Assembly (NCBI GenBank): GCA_018398765.1
Contig: JAHBMJ010000358.1
Span: 6,785 to 47,465, forward strand
Direction of reading: 5' to 3'
DNA: 40,681 nucleotides
DNA from: Chromera velia
Lineage: Eukaryota > Sar > Chromeraceae
Shown here: piece after piece, positions 10,055-21,658 of the stretch
How positions within the stretch are numbered: the first letter of the stretch is position 1
Layout of the letters: every line of letters starts with the position of its first letter
Position numbers and translations under genes: made by a program
Notes under the pieces: model-generated
The model's input: the letters and a program-made list of their open reading frames with translations, nothing else
What the model was told of the DNA's origin: nothing
Database searches by the model: none

Positions 10055-10927
10055 TCATGATGCAGGGATAACACTGTTGTAGTGCTCTCCCAGAGAGAGC
10101 AGATAACGGTGATAAGACAGACGAAGAGGAGCGAGGCCCTCTTTGAGAAACTGTTCTCCGTATGTGATCTCTGGATTCTTCTTACCGCTGAAGATCGTCA
10201 CAGGACGCCCCAGGGCCTCTGACAACGCACGCACCTCCAGCTCCCCCCCCCACTCTGTGGTCGATCTGATCGTCTCACAGTACTCAGAGAGCCCCTCCTC
10301 AGTCTGACTCTCCTCATCTAAGTAGGGAAGGAACTCGTCCTTGTGCTTCAGGATGAACTCTGCGCAAAGACGCCTCATCTCCTCAAAGGACTCTGCCTTG
10401 CCGCCCTCAGACAAGGAGAGCTGGTGCCCGAATGCGCGGTACAGACAGTTTCCGTCTGCCGCAATCTCGTGAATCTTCAGGTTCTTCTCTGCCAACTGGG
10501 CATCGATGTCTGCATTCTCTAATTCTCCAAGGGATGGGTCATCCCCCAATTCTTTCATGATCTGTTCTCGTCTCTGCTTCTCCTTCTCACTCTTCCTGTT
10601 CTTTTTCTTCTGAGATTTCGAAATCTCTTGCGGCTGAGAGCCGTAAAGACTCAAGTTCTCCATGTTCAACGTGCCCGCGGCGTCTCCAGCTTGATCGGTT
10701 TCTGCCGTCTCCTGCTGATAAGCAGCCAACTCCTCCTCATGTTTCTTCAACAAATCTTCCTCCTCTGCCTTGAACTTTTCTTCTGCTTCTCTCTTATCTT
10801 TCTTGTTTTTGATTCTTGCCGTCTCCTTCTTTGCCCTGTCCTTCAACTCTTTCAACTCCTTCTTATGACGTTGAACGACCTTACCCCTTCCAGGGCGCGC
10901 GCTTTCGTTGTCCTCCACGTCTGACAT
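10055..10927 (-). CDS. OTU-domain cysteine deubiquitinase, OTUD6-type
   Basis: A single-exon gene of 290 residues, starting at the first ATG (10927) and ending at TGA 10055-10057. The N-terminal half (about 14-125) is a long charged helix rich in Lys and Glu, a likely coiled coil. The C-terminal half is an OTU protease: HEIAADGNCLYRAFGHQL (153-170) gives Asp158 and the nucleophile Cys161. Further on are the WGGELEVRALSEAL and PVTIF strands/helix, and EHYNSV near the C-terminus gives the catalytic His282. Length and layout (coiled coil followed by OTU) match eukaryotic OTUD6/OTU2 proteins, cysteine proteases that remove ubiquitin and have been tied to translation control. All catalytic residues are present, so it should be active. 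No intron is apparent. Confidence 0.93.
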   Translation of the reverse strand: MSDVEDNESARPGRGKVVQRHKKELKELKDRAKKETARIKNKKDKREAEEKFKAEEEDLLKKHEEELAAYQQETAETDQAGDAAGTLNMENLSLYGSQPQEISKSQKKKNRKSEKEKQRREQIMKELGDDPSLGELENADIDAQLAEKNLKIHEIAADGNCLYRAFGHQLSLSEGGKAESFEEMRRLCAEFILKHKDEFLPYLDEESQTEEGLSEYCETIRSTTEWGGELEVRALSEALGRPVTIFSGKKNPEITYGEQFLKEGLAPLRLSYHRYLLSLGEHYNSVIPAS

Positions 10928-11957
10928 GGCTTCAAGTGTATCGAACAAAGCCAAGGTCACACGCCCGCCAAGAGACTTTCAGAGTCAGTCTGAGAATCAA
11001 CTCAACTCCTTTCTGGCTGGCACAAGCAACTCAGTGTGCATGGAAACGCTATATTATACACGTATCGAGAAAGAGGGGAGCTTGGTGATGCTTGGTGGGG
11101 CGCGCGCATCAGTTATGCAGGATGCCACTTCCACAGGCTCCAGTGGCATGCCGGGGCCCAGCAAAAAATCCTCTGGACCAAAGCCTCTTAGTATTAATCC
11201 TCTGGGCCATCTTACAAAAAGACTGTCTGGAGTCTGGACGATGAAAGTGGAAAGACTATCATGCAAACAGACAGAAAGATAGAAGTGGCGAGTTCGTTAT
11301 TCAATTAAGCACGAAAGATGAAAGTGAAGAGAAGTTTAATGTTTGCATGTTTATTTTGGTTTGTTCTTATACTATTCCACAACCATTCATAACTATTCAA
11401 ACCATTTTAAGTTCTATCATTTTTTTTTTTCAAAGTTCTTTATCTATCTTTGTCAAAAGTATTCAAAATTTGGTAAATTACCCATAGTGGTACATAAATT
11501 ATAACTGAAATTACGCAAGTTTACACATTTTTTTTTCTTTTGTTTCTATCTCTAATTTTATATGTCCAGCTGCAAATGGGGCTTTGAATAAACATAAGTC
11601 TTTTCGGTTTTCCTACTAAATCTCTTCCCAACAAGAATTTTACAGAAACGTAAACTTGTAATGTATTGCTATGGTGAATATGTTGAAAATTCTGCTAGAA
11701 ATTCCTTGTGAGGAAGTCTTTGTTGTTTTTTGTTCAAATATTGTAAACTCCATCCTCCATCCTCCTCCAAATGATTCTGCTTTAAATTTCATATTTTAGA
11801 AAGACAAAAACATTCTTTGTGGTCCAGGAAAAGCCAACATCCAAACATATGAAAACAGAAAAGAAAACTAGAGAAATGAAACTGAAACAGACGTTAGCTT
11901 TTGTATGGAATTATCAACCAGACGAGATTTAGAGCATATTGTTTGTTCCAATGAGGG
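10928..11957. other. Intergenic region, AT-rich, with an isolated satellite remnant
   Basis: No gene seen. The first 120 bases should hold the OTU gene's promoter and 5' UTR. Bases 11234-11345 contain one or two units related to the 38-bp satellite and a copy of that array's right-hand boundary. Bases 11345-11940 are AT-rich and separate this remnant from the main array. Confidence 0.6.
11234..11345 (+). repeat. Outlying copy of the 38-bp satellite with its right boundary sequence
   Basis: GATGAAAGTGGAAAGACTATC-type sequence followed by CATGCAAACAGACAGAAAG matches the array unit. After it, GAAGAGAAGTTTAATGTTTG runs into CATGTTTAT, closely resembling the end of the main array near 13120-13156. 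Confidence 0.7.
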
Positions 11958-13139
11958 GTCATACACGCAGACAGACAAGAAAGATGAAGACTGAAAGGTC
12001 GTCATGTGAGGAGACAAGGAAGATGAAAGTGAAGCGGACTTTCTGCAAGCAAACGGGCTAGCAGATAGGATGAAACTGGAGAGGCCCTTAACACGCAGAC
12101 AGGAAAGATGGAAGCTAGCGGAAAGTAGTCATGCAAACCGGTAAGATAGACAAAAGTGGAGAGTCGTCATGTTTGACAGCGCACGACAGAAGAAAGTAGA
12201 GACCCACCAAGCAAACAAAAAAGAAAGATGGAAATATGAAAGTGGAGAAGCCGTCGTGCAAGAAGAAAGAAAGAAAGATGGAAGTGGAGAGGCCGTCATA
12301 CAAACAGACAGAGAGACGGAAGTGGAGAGGCCGTTATGTAAACAGACAGAAAGATGAAAGTGGAGAGGCCGTCGTGCAAGAAGACAGAACGATTAAAGTA
12401 GAGAGGCCGTCATGCAAACAGATAGAAAGATGAAAGTGGAGAGGCCATCGTGCAAACAGACAGAAAGATGGAAGTGGAGAGGCCGTCAATGATATGCAAA
12501 CAGACAAAAAGATGGAAATGGAGAGGCCGTCGTGCAAACAGACAGAAAGATGAAAGTGGAGAGGCGCCATACAAACAGATAGAAAGATGAAAATGGAGAG
12601 GTGTCATGCAAACAGACAGAAAGATGGAAGCAGAGAGGCACCATATAAACAGACAGAAAGATGAAAGTGGAGAGGCCGTCATGCAAACAGACAGAAAGAT
12701 GGAAGTGGAGAGGCCGTCATGCAAACAGACAGAAAGATGAAAGTGGAGAGGCATCATGCAAACAGACAGAAAGATGGAAGTGGAGAGGCCGTCATGCAAA
12801 CAGACAAAAAGATGGAAGTGGAGAGGCCGTCATGCAAAGACAAAAAGATGAAAGTGGAGAGGCCGTCATGCAAAGAGACAGAAAGATAAAAGTGGAGAGG
12901 CCATCACGCAAAGAGACAGAAAGATAAAAGTGGAGAGGCGTCATGTAAACAGACAGAAAGATGGAAGTGGAGAGGCGCCATGCAAACAGATAGAAAGATG
13001 AAAGTGGAGAGGCTGTCATGCAAACAGACAGAAAGATGGAAGTGGAAAGGCCATCATGCAAAGAGACCTAGAAAGAGACAGAAAGATGGAAGTGGAGAGG
13101 CCGTCATTCAAGCAGGAAAGGTGAAAGTGGAGAGAAGTT
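11958..13139 (+). repeat. 38-bp tandem satellite, about 30 units
   Basis: The unit can be written as AGAAAGATGAAAGTGGAGAG followed by GCCGTCATGCAAACAGAC (38 bp). The left part (to about 12200) is degenerate; from about 12240 the units are highly regular, with single-base changes and occasional 1-10-base deletions. As 38 is not a multiple of three, successive units change frame. The long open frames on both strands, with KVERPSCKQTER-like or FHLSVCLHDGLS-like repeats, are therefore by-products and not evidence of a gene. Confidence 0.95.
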
Positions 13140-14195
13140 CAACGTCTGCATGTTTATCTTCATATAGGACTTCTGGCCTGAAGATTTGATCTTCTCACCA
13201 TGTGTCCAGACAGAAGCTTGATTAAACTGTGTATACAGAGTTCGTAATAAGGTCAGTCAAAAAGCTGCTGTTTAGCTGTACGCACAGACGCAGGATTGAC
13301 TGCAAATTTGGACCTACTGGTGGGCCTGTTACCTCTATCCTGCAGATATACAGGAGAATGTGCAGCTATGTCTGTCTCATACCAGTTCTTTTTTACCATC
13401 GAAGATCCTATAACTTAATTGAATGCATTGGCGTGGCCGAGATCGATCTTGTGCCATGCACCGGCGTCCCGCACATATTGCTTGAGGGGCACGTTTCTCT
13501 CTGCATGTTGTGCGGAGGGATGGATTGTTTTCTCGCGACCGTTCGCATGGAGCCCGCCATGCGTGACGGATAATGATTGAGGGTTTTTTCATGCATGCCG
13601 CGTCCCCATATATGAGAGGCGGATCGGTGGGTGTCGCGATCAGCTAGGCTTCACTCGCGCGCGTTACCCGTTGACCCAGGTCGCGGGGGTATACAGAACT
13701 AGACAAGAACCGAGGCCCTGGGCCCCGGCAAGCGGGGATTAGCCTGGCGATCCGAGACGGCAGTCTGATTCTCACCCCGGACAGTCCCCGTTCATGCATG
13801 CAGATTCATGCGTGCTGCGTGCAGAGTTTTGTTAGCCGGGGTGATGCCGGGGTGACACTGCCTGCATGAATTATTCATCGGCCCGCACAAATCAGCCAGG
13901 TGCAGAAATTTTCGATCCCTTTCCTCAAACAGACCTCCACCATACCTCCACCTTGGAAAAGCAGTACAGCTGCGGCAGTAACAGCAGTAATAGCAGAGTT
14001 GTGCATGAGTCGTTCCATTCCCCTAGCGTCGCTGGACCTATCAAAGTGGTCACGTTGAGGTTGCAGTTTTTTTCCCTTGCTGGTGCTCCTTCGTTGACCT
14101 TCTCCCCTCGTCTCAGGGAGAGGAAGCACTGCCCCACTTGACGGGGGCTTCTGTCCTGTTCCTGTCCACCCGCGTTTTTCTGGCTGTCAGTCAAA
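13140..14195. other. Intergenic region upstream of CDC5
   Basis: No gene seen. Bases 13600-13860 are GC-rich with several short palindromes and TGCATGCA-type words (near 13592 and 13794). Bases 13574-13613 carry the second copy of the dispersed 40-bp motif. The last 200 bases are pyrimidine-rich and likely contain the CDC5 promoter and leader. Confidence 0.6.
13574..13613 (+). repeat. Dispersed 40-bp motif, copy 2
   Basis: Shares TGATTGAGGGTTTT and the final CATATAT with 7945-7984, about 80% identical overall by eye. Confidence 0.55.
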
Positions 14196-17100
14196 ATGGT
14201 GCGGGTAATGTTGAAGGGAGGGGTGTGGAAGAACAGCGAGGATGAAGTGCTGAAAGCCGCTGTTATGAAGTACGGACTGAACAACTGGTCCCGTGTCGCT
14301 TCTCTTCTCGTTCGCAAATCTGCCAAACAGTGCAAGGCGAGGTGGTACGAGTGGCTAGATCCCTCTGTGAATAAAACAGAGTGGACGAGGGAGGAGGATG
14401 AAAAGCTTCTCCACCTGGCCAAACTCTTCCCCACCCAGTGGCGAACGATTGCCAAGATGGTTGGCCGCACCGCCTTTCAGTGTCTTGAGCGCTACGAGCG
14501 CCTGCTCGATCAGGCACAGGGCAAAACCGAAATGGACGAAAACGATCCCAGACGTGTGAGACCCGGGGAGATCGATCCCCACCCCGAAACCAAACCGTCG
14601 AGGGCAGATGCAGTCGATATGGATGATGACGAGAAGGAAATGCTGTCGGAGGCCCGTGCCCGTCTTGCCAACACAAGAGGTAAGAAAGCGAAAAGGAAGG
14701 CGAGGGAGAAACAGATGGAAGAGGCAAGGCGTCTAGCGACTTTGCAGAAGAAGAGAGAGTTGAAGGCAGCAGGAATCCAACTAGGCCAGTGGAAGCCTAA
14801 GAAACCCGGTGTCGATTACGGAAAGGACATTCCGTTCGAACACCAGCCCCCAGCAGGCTTCCATGAGGTGGGCGCTGATGAGCGTCCCGAAGGCAATTTG
14901 AGTTTTGCAAACATTAGCCTTCAGCACTTGGAGGGGAAAAGGAGGGATGATGAGGATGCCCGACACCGAAAAGATGATGAGAGAAAATTGAAGAGACTCA
15001 AACAGGATAACCTCCCCCAGGCTATTGACATGATAGCCAAACTGAATGACCCAAACTATCACGTGAAAAGGTCCAAGCTTTCCCTTCCCAGCCCATCCCT
15101 CCAAGACCATGAGCTCGAGGAGATTGTCAGACTCGGGGGCAGCGCTGCTTCAGTTGGGGGTGGGTCGGTGTCAGGGGGGCATGCCCGGACCCTGGTGGAT
15201 GATGCTGCCTCCGCTGCCGGTGGGGGGCTCAGCGGGCTCACCCCTATGCGCACCCCCAAGCAAGACAATCTGATTATGATCGAGGCACAAAACGCAGTAG
15301 CCCGAATGTCTGCCCAGACTCCTCTCGAGGGGGGGGAGAACCCCGAGATCATTGAGTCGGGCCTCGGGGCCTCCCGGACCGTCATCCCTTCCCGTCCCGG
15401 TGCCATGAAGACCCCCAACCCCCTGGCCATGCAGCAGGGTAGACAGGGGGCGGGGGGTGCCACTCCCGCACCTTCTGCCATTGGTCTTCCTTCCTATGCA
15501 GGGGGGGCGAGATCGATGTCGGGGGCAACGCCCATGACCCGACGGGGGGGGGGGATGTTTAGAGATGACGTGCAAAGCATCCATCCTCAGTCCGAGATGG
15601 GGACCGAGAACCCAGAAGCAGACGAGGCAATGCTGCGTCTCCAGGTACGCACGTCTCTCGCGAACCTTCCGAAACCTCAGAACGAGATTGAAATTGCACC
15701 GCCTGAGGTGGATGAAAACGGTGACACAACCATGGGGGGTGTGGGGGGTGAGATTGAGGAGGATGCAGAGGATATTGCGAAACGGAAGGAGGAGGAGGAG
15801 AAGGCCCGATTGGAGATGGAGAGACGGAAAAGGTCCAAGGTGGTGCAGGCGGGGGGTGTTCTTCCACGGCTGTTGTTCGTCAATACCCTTGTGTTGACTC
15901 CTACAGAGGGTGACAAGACAGGCAAGGGGGCAGAGGAACTTCAGGCCGCCGAGGCCGAAGTCCTTGATGAGATGAAGAAGCTGATCTTCCGTGACGCTAT
16001 TGAGTTCCCACCCACCAGGGATGCTCCTCGCCCCCCAGAAACGCCGGAGGTTGAGGATATCTCCCTCGAGGCTCTCGAGAGAGCCGCTGCCGAGCTAGAC
16101 GCCGAGACCGAATTCCTGCAACAGCAGATGCAGCATGTCGATGTGGCAGAGGAGAAGGTGATGAAGGCGTGGCAGGAATCGCTGGATGCGTTCGCGTATG
16201 CCCCGTCTCAGAAACGGTCAGTCAAAGAGTGGACTGAGCAGACTTGACACACATCAACTGCAAGTGGGGGAGGGCGGGGCTAGTAAGTAGCTTGGGAGAG
16301 ATGGAATGGGAAAAATCAGGAATGGCGGTTGCTATAATGTCTTCTGAATAACGAACCTTCCCTCAGCTCGTGAGCAGTGTCTGCCCGTTTGCCTCTCTCC
16401 GACTGGCTTCGACAGCGTCCCTTCATCCATTCTTTGCTCCCTCATTTCGCCCCGTAAGATTGCGATCAGCTCCCTTCCTTCCGGTGTTCCCCTGCATTCG
16501 ATTGTGCCTGCCTGAAAGAAATTTCATCTCACTGAGGTACAAAAAAGTGATGAGAAGTTTTATGCATTCAAGAAATAGCGAGACTCCTTTTTCCAACCTC
16601 TAAGACAGGATTCCTTCTGCTTGTTCATGTGTCAAAGCCATTGTTTATTTTACACCGCCTTTCTGTCTGTGTCTGTCTGTCTGTCTGTGTATCTGTCTGT
16701 GTATCTGTCTGCAGGTTCATCCCAGCCCATCAGCTCCCTCGAGGGGATCGGGTCGAGACTGTGCGCCGTCAGCTGGATGAGCTGAGGGACCAGCTGCTGC
16801 GAGACAGCGAAAGGAGGACAAAGCTCGAGCAGAGGTTGGGGGTGAAGACCCACGGGTATATGAAAAGATCGAGAACTGCCCTCAAATCCACCGAAGAGCA
16901 TTTCAAAGCACTCCAGGACGAGGAGATGAAATACTTCTCCTATGCCTACCTTCACGAGATTGAAAGGATGGCCGTCCAGCGGCGTCTGGACGAGGAGAGG
17001 GTGCGGGCAGAGAAGACGTCTGACAGCCACGCGCAGCTGCAGGCGTTATTTGCGAGACTGAAAAACGACAAGAGAGACCTCCTCGATGCCTTGCAGCACG

Positions 17101-17201
17101 CAAACGCAATAGAGGACGAGGAGGGGGGGGTGCAGGTGGTTCGTGTGAATGGGCACGGGGATCACCAGATGAATGGGGTGTCCTCAGTGGACTCCGACTG
17201 A
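14196..17201 (+). CDS. CDC5L: Pre-mRNA splicing factor CDC5/CEF1 (CDC5L), two exons
   Basis: Exons 14196-16216 and 16715-17201 join in phase (CG+G) to 835 residues; human CDC5L is about 800. The intron is GTCAGT...CTGCAG, and its acceptor is preceded by a TGTC-repeat pyrimidine tract. Two N-terminal Myb repeats are clear: residues 7-56 (GGVWKNSEDEVLKAAVMKYG, then NNWSRVASLL and KQCKARWYEWLDP) and 57-106 (TEWTREEDEKLLHLAKLFP, then QWRTIAKMVGRT and QCLERYERLLD). A basic segment with KKAKRKAREKQMEEARRLATL and a GQWKPKKPGVDYGKDIPFE-type block follow, both hallmarks of the family. Low-complexity Gly/Ala/Pro sequence occupies about 310-470, and the C-terminus is coiled-coil, including GYMKRSRTALKSTEEHFKAL. 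The protein is a core member of the PRP19/NineTeen complex that activates the spliceosome in the nucleus. Several G-runs of eight or more lie in the coding sequence. Confidence 0.95.
16663..16714 (+). repeat. TGTC/TGTA repeat forming the polypyrimidine tract of the CDC5 intron acceptor
   Basis: CTGT tetranucleotides with two TGTATC interruptions end directly in CTGCAG, the acceptor used for exon 2. The simple repeat thus supplies the pyrimidine tract. Confidence 0.8.
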
Positions 17202-19753
17202 TCGATCGATCGCCTGCCTGCATCTGCATTCATTGGGGGAGGGAGAAGAGGGGGGAGGGGGGGGTGTGAGTGAGCTCGGTGGGCCAGGGGAATGGAGGGA
17301 ATGCAGAGGGAGAGTGGCGGAAGGAGGGCGCTCTGCCAGGCGTTTTCCGTCTCTCTCTTTGTCAATCCATGTGTCAGCGTTTTCTCAGAAAGGCCTCCTT
17401 AAAGACTCATCTTTCTATGAATGAGAGGCGAAGGGGGCTCAGCTCGCTGCCTTTCTGTGTCTTGCGCTCTTTCTCTCTCTTTCCCCGCCTCTTAGCTAGG
17501 TGCTGCTTTTCCGCTCTTTGCACGTTGCCCCGTCACATCAAGCTTGAGGGTTCCGCCTGTTTTGTGGGGAAGGGACAGAGAGTTGGCGAAGCAATTGAAG
17601 GAACGAATTAAATCAAATCAGAGTCTTTGAGGCAGCTTCTCAAACAAACAGGAAAATCCACTCATCAGAAAGTGGGTGGAGGGAGGGAGGGAGGCATAGT
17701 CAAGTACAGGATTTTGGATATCCTCGCCAGTTGTTAGAGAGCTCTGGGGAGCTTGGTCGACTGCTTTCTCCTATGCTCTGCTGTTTGCCCCCGGCCGTGC
17801 ATGAGAACTCTCGCCCCGACGACCCTCCTTCTTCTTCTTATTCCCTCTGTTCTTCGATACAGCACGATCCCTGCCGTTCATGGCATCACTCCGGTGAGTC
17901 CAGTCACTGAAATCAAGTTCGAATTGAATGATGAATTTGAATCTGCCGTGTAGTTAGCAACTAAGTTGAAAACCTCGCTTCCATCGGTGCATGCCGACTG
18001 TCCTCTGGATTGTTCTGCATGTGACTGCCCGCCAGCTGCCGTGCTGACAGGGTTAATTTCTGTGGGTTTACTACAAATAAGCACCATCATTACCGTAGAG
18101 CTAGCCGTGGCCCGTGGAGAGAGCCTGATTTTTCTAGCAACGATATAATAAATTAACAGCATTCATAGCATGCATACTTGAAGTTTTACACTTTTTTTTC
18201 CGGGCGGTATTGACTTAAAGTTTTAATTTTCTCAGCTTCTAGGCTGTACTTCTTCCTCTTCATTCTGTATTATTTATCTTTTCTCGCTATTTCTCGCTAC
18301 TCGCTCTATCATAATTATTATACTGACATACTCTATCATTCGTTCGACCTCATATTGATTTGACTCTAGATATGACTGAAACAATTAATGTTATCTAGAT
18401 TCTAGAATGTTATACTACGGCAGCAATGATTTATGCCTTCCGTAACTACTATAGCCAATTGTAGTACAAAGACTACTTAATAAACTAGTTAATAAATACT
18501 ATATTATATTTAAATTATAGTATCTATTCAAGGAGAGATCCGAGAGGATTAATGTTCTGGGCCAGGTTCTGGGTTGTCTTGCGGTCTCCTGCACCTTTCA
18601 AGCCTAAGTTGTAAAAAAATACTAGAAATCATTGCATACATGGCTATTACACGCTCTCATACAATATAAACGATTGTTTCTGAATTTTTAATCATGTAAT
18701 ACTTTGATTGGTTACTAAAATTCCAATCAAAAAAAAGAATTCTTCATAACGTTTTCCTTTCATTTCTGTACCTACGCACAGTTATGTCGAACATCTGAAT
18801 TCAAAAGTTCACCTAGGATTTCATTTTTACTACAGGTCCATCCAAACCATCCCACAACCAAAAAGTTGTTGGTCTGTGGTCTCGCTTTTGACTCTTTTTC
18901 ACTTCGGGCCCTGTAGGAGGGAACGTGCCCCCTTTTTCTAAAGCACCCTTTTTTGCTTTTCTTTTCATTTCTGCTCCTTCAATTCCTCTCTCCAAAAAGC
19001 ACCTTTCTCTTTTCAAACGATCCTTGTTGCTTGCGGGCAGAGGTGTGCATGTGAAGAGAGAGAATTACAAGCAAGGAAGAAAGTGTCAAACGGACAAGGT
19101 GACGTGAGACAAAGCAGCCGATCAATCGGTCAGTCGGTTGACTGATCAGTTGATCAACAAAGGATCGAAGGTCGATATGCAGACTTCATTCGCTCCATTC
19201 AAACAACTGCGGACTCCTTCGAATTGAATTGCAAGCATCAAATATACAAACAGCTTTCATACAGGAAGGGTGCACGTCTACGTCCGAGGTTCCTCCTCGA
19301 TCTTGACTTCCCCCCCCTCTCTCTCCAAAATGTTCCCCCTGCAGATTCCAAAATGGTATCCATGAACCGTTCGCGCGGTGCAAGCATGCATGTATGTATG
19401 AGGGGTGACTCCCCCATGGATCCTTCCGAGTGCTGTACGTTCGTCACTGCAGGAATTCGTTCAACGGTCTTGTTTCTGCATGCATGCATGCCACCACACC
19501 GACTCTCTCTGTGAATGGGTGGAAGCTCGCTGGTTTCCGACGAGTTCATAAACGATCCTCTGTTACAGTCCTTCGACCAGTCACTACTCACCCTCTCTCC
19601 CTCCCACCCTCCCCCCCCATCTCTCTTTCTTTCGCCCAGACTCGCAGCCCACCCTCGTCCTGCCCTCACGAAAACACACAGGATCATGCAGACACATACA
19701 GAGACGAACGAGCAATCCCGCCTGCTGTTCCGCTTCTGCTTCTTCCTCTTGCT
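17202..19753. other. Intergenic region between convergent genes, no gene seen
   Basis: CDC5 and the minus-strand orphan converge here, so both 3' UTRs lie within. Bases 17950-18830 are AT-rich; the flanks are rich in G or in pyrimidines. A short frame at 17801-17953 begins with a signal-like peptide but lacks support and is listed as rejected. TGCATGCA palindromes occur near 18166, 19383 and 19480. Confidence 0.55.
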
Positions 19754-20386
19754 TCAACTTCCCTCTTCTCCCGCCCCCTCAGCATCCGCATCTTGGAGCT
19801 CCTTGAAAGAAGGATGAGAAGGGTCCAGTTTGACAGGGTAGCCCTGATGAATGCCCTCAATCTTCCTTTTGCTCTTTGTCTCTCTGGCAATTCTTTCGTC
19901 CTCTGCCGCCCTGTCCGCCAACTCCAACAGAGACTTCAGGACATTCACTGCCGCCCTCCACCACAGACCCCCTTCCGCCCCGTGTGCCGCCAGGGCCTTC
20001 TCTCGTAGGTCCATGTACCGCTGCCGTCTCGTAGCGTCAGTCATGCACTCGAGAACCTCCTGGTGGGAACTGGCTGAGGCAGACAGACATTGACAGGCCA
20101 CGACTTGAACCTGCAAGCTCAAAAGAGCACGAAGAGGCGTACAAAGACGGGTGAGCAGAAGCACGAGAGCAGCCAGACAGAAAATAAAGCAGGAACTCCA
20201 AAAGTTCAAATCCCACTCGCCCACTCCTTCACTGACTCATCGACGCACCCAAATACTTACGTTCTTATCCTCAGGAAACCTCTCCATCGCCTCCAAAAAC
20301 ATTTCAACGTCGCCCTCCCAACCGCTGGCAAAGGACCTGTAGTAGGCCCCAGAGAAGGCGCTGTCCAGTTGAAACAGTCTGCACAA

Positions 20387-20441
<55 letters not shown>

Positions 20442-20457
20442 TACACACACAATCAGC

Positions 20458-20497
<40 letters not shown>

Positions 20498-21658
20498 CCA
20501 GTGTGAAATCCCACCACCCACGGTCTTTTGTCTGCACAGTTCTTCATGATTGTCTTGCTTGAACATGACGGTCCTCCTTTTTTTCCATTTGGCTAGCTTG
20601 TTCTCTGGCCCAGCGTTGTTGAGGAGACTCGTCCTGATGTTACAGCACCCAAACAAACAATCGAGTCATCCTGTGACTTACAAGCCTCCGCGACAAAATC
20701 GCACAAGTACTCATGTGGTTATATTCTCGCCAATGATAACGGGGGCGAATGAATTCCCTTTTCTCTGCTAGTATACCGATACAACCCAAACTGAAAATCC
20801 ACCACTCTCTCTGCCCTCTTTGGCTGTTCAAGTGAGCGCATGCTCAACTGCTTACATGACAACTTCGCACCCGGCCAGTCACTCACAAAGGCGAAGCTGA
20901 GCGACCGACCGACCGACAGACAGGACTTACTTTGCCAGCAGTCTGATGCCCTCCCTTGCAGTCACAGTTTCACTTCCCTTCCCAAGCCCCCTTCCCAGCT
21001 CGACAACCTTGTTGTCCAGGTAGAAGCCCATCAAGTCCCGCACAGACGTCAGACGCTCGAGGGCCCTGAGCATCCAGCACAGGGCTTCCGCTTTTTTTGG
21101 GTCTGCAGAAAGTGCCTGCTGGTCGGCTGACAGACTCGCTGCGATCTTTTGGCATCCGGTGTGGAAGCCTGAGGCCGCAAAATAGTAGGCAGAGCTGAGT
21201 GAGAGGGTGCAGAGAGCGTCAACGGACTTTCCGAGACGTGTGCAGAGATCAAAAGATTCGCCGGTGGAGGTTTGAGACACCATTTTGGAATAGGCTTCGA
21301 TTGCTGGTTTGATTACAAGGTCGGCATTTTCCTTGTTTGGATTCTGCTTATTCGCCTGTGAAGCCAGAAAGATACAAGCCTCAAAGAGTTTGCATTGTCG
21401 CATCTCGATGGGCTCATTCAACTTCGGGTGAAGCTCATCCAATGCCAGAAGAGCGACTGCATAGGGACCCCCCTTGTCTATGTATTCCTTTGCAGTTGGG
21501 GATTCCAACCCGGAATAGAGGGGCTCTGCGTGTTCAATGAGGGAAACGGTTCGGACTACCCCCACGTGTACTGGAACTCCGACACCTGGGGTCTTCGTTC
21601 CCCCGTCTTGGGGGAGCGAGGAGTCGACAGGGCGAGGCTTGGTTGTGCCACAGCCCAT
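19754..21658 (-). CDS. Orphan helical protein with N-terminal MGC acylation motif, three exons
   Basis: Exons 21658-20931, 20378-20261 and 20110-19754 join in phase to 400 residues. Both donors are GTAAGT and the acceptors are GTGCAG and TTGCAG; the first junction rebuilds a Lys codon (AA+A). No known family is recognised. The start MGCGTTKP has Gly2 and Cys3 with Thr/Lys following, matching the signal for N-myristoylation plus palmitoylation, so the protein is probably held at the cytosolic face of a membrane. Residues 1-40 are Pro/Gly-rich; the rest is predicted mostly helical, with a stretch rich in Ala, Leu and Ser in the middle and a charged Glu/Asp/Ala-rich tail ending GAGEEGS. There are no transmembrane segments. 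The gene is head-to-head with the STAND gene that starts at 22276, 617 bases away, which may mean shared regulation. Confidence 0.72.
20386..20497. repeat. Compound CA / GA / GACA microsatellite in an intron
   Basis: Runs of CACA, AGAG, CAGA and again CACA lie just before the exon-2 acceptor of the minus-strand orphan. On that gene's strand they read as GT, CT and TGTC repeats and act as a pyrimidine-rich tract. Confidence 0.95.

Noticed and set aside
12236-13061. Long open frames on both strands with KVERPSCKQTER-like or FHLSVCLHDGLS-like repeats
   Set aside because: They come from the 38-bp satellite; the frame shifts every unit, and both strands are equally open.
17801-17953. Short frame starting MRTLAPTTLLLLLIP, like a signal-peptide exon before GTGAGT
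   Set aside because: Only 50 codons, and no downstream exon with a domain could be found; kept as a possibility only.
19430-20008. Plus-strand frame of 190 residues
   Set aside because: It is antisense to exon 3 of the minus-strand orphan and has biased, domain-free composition.
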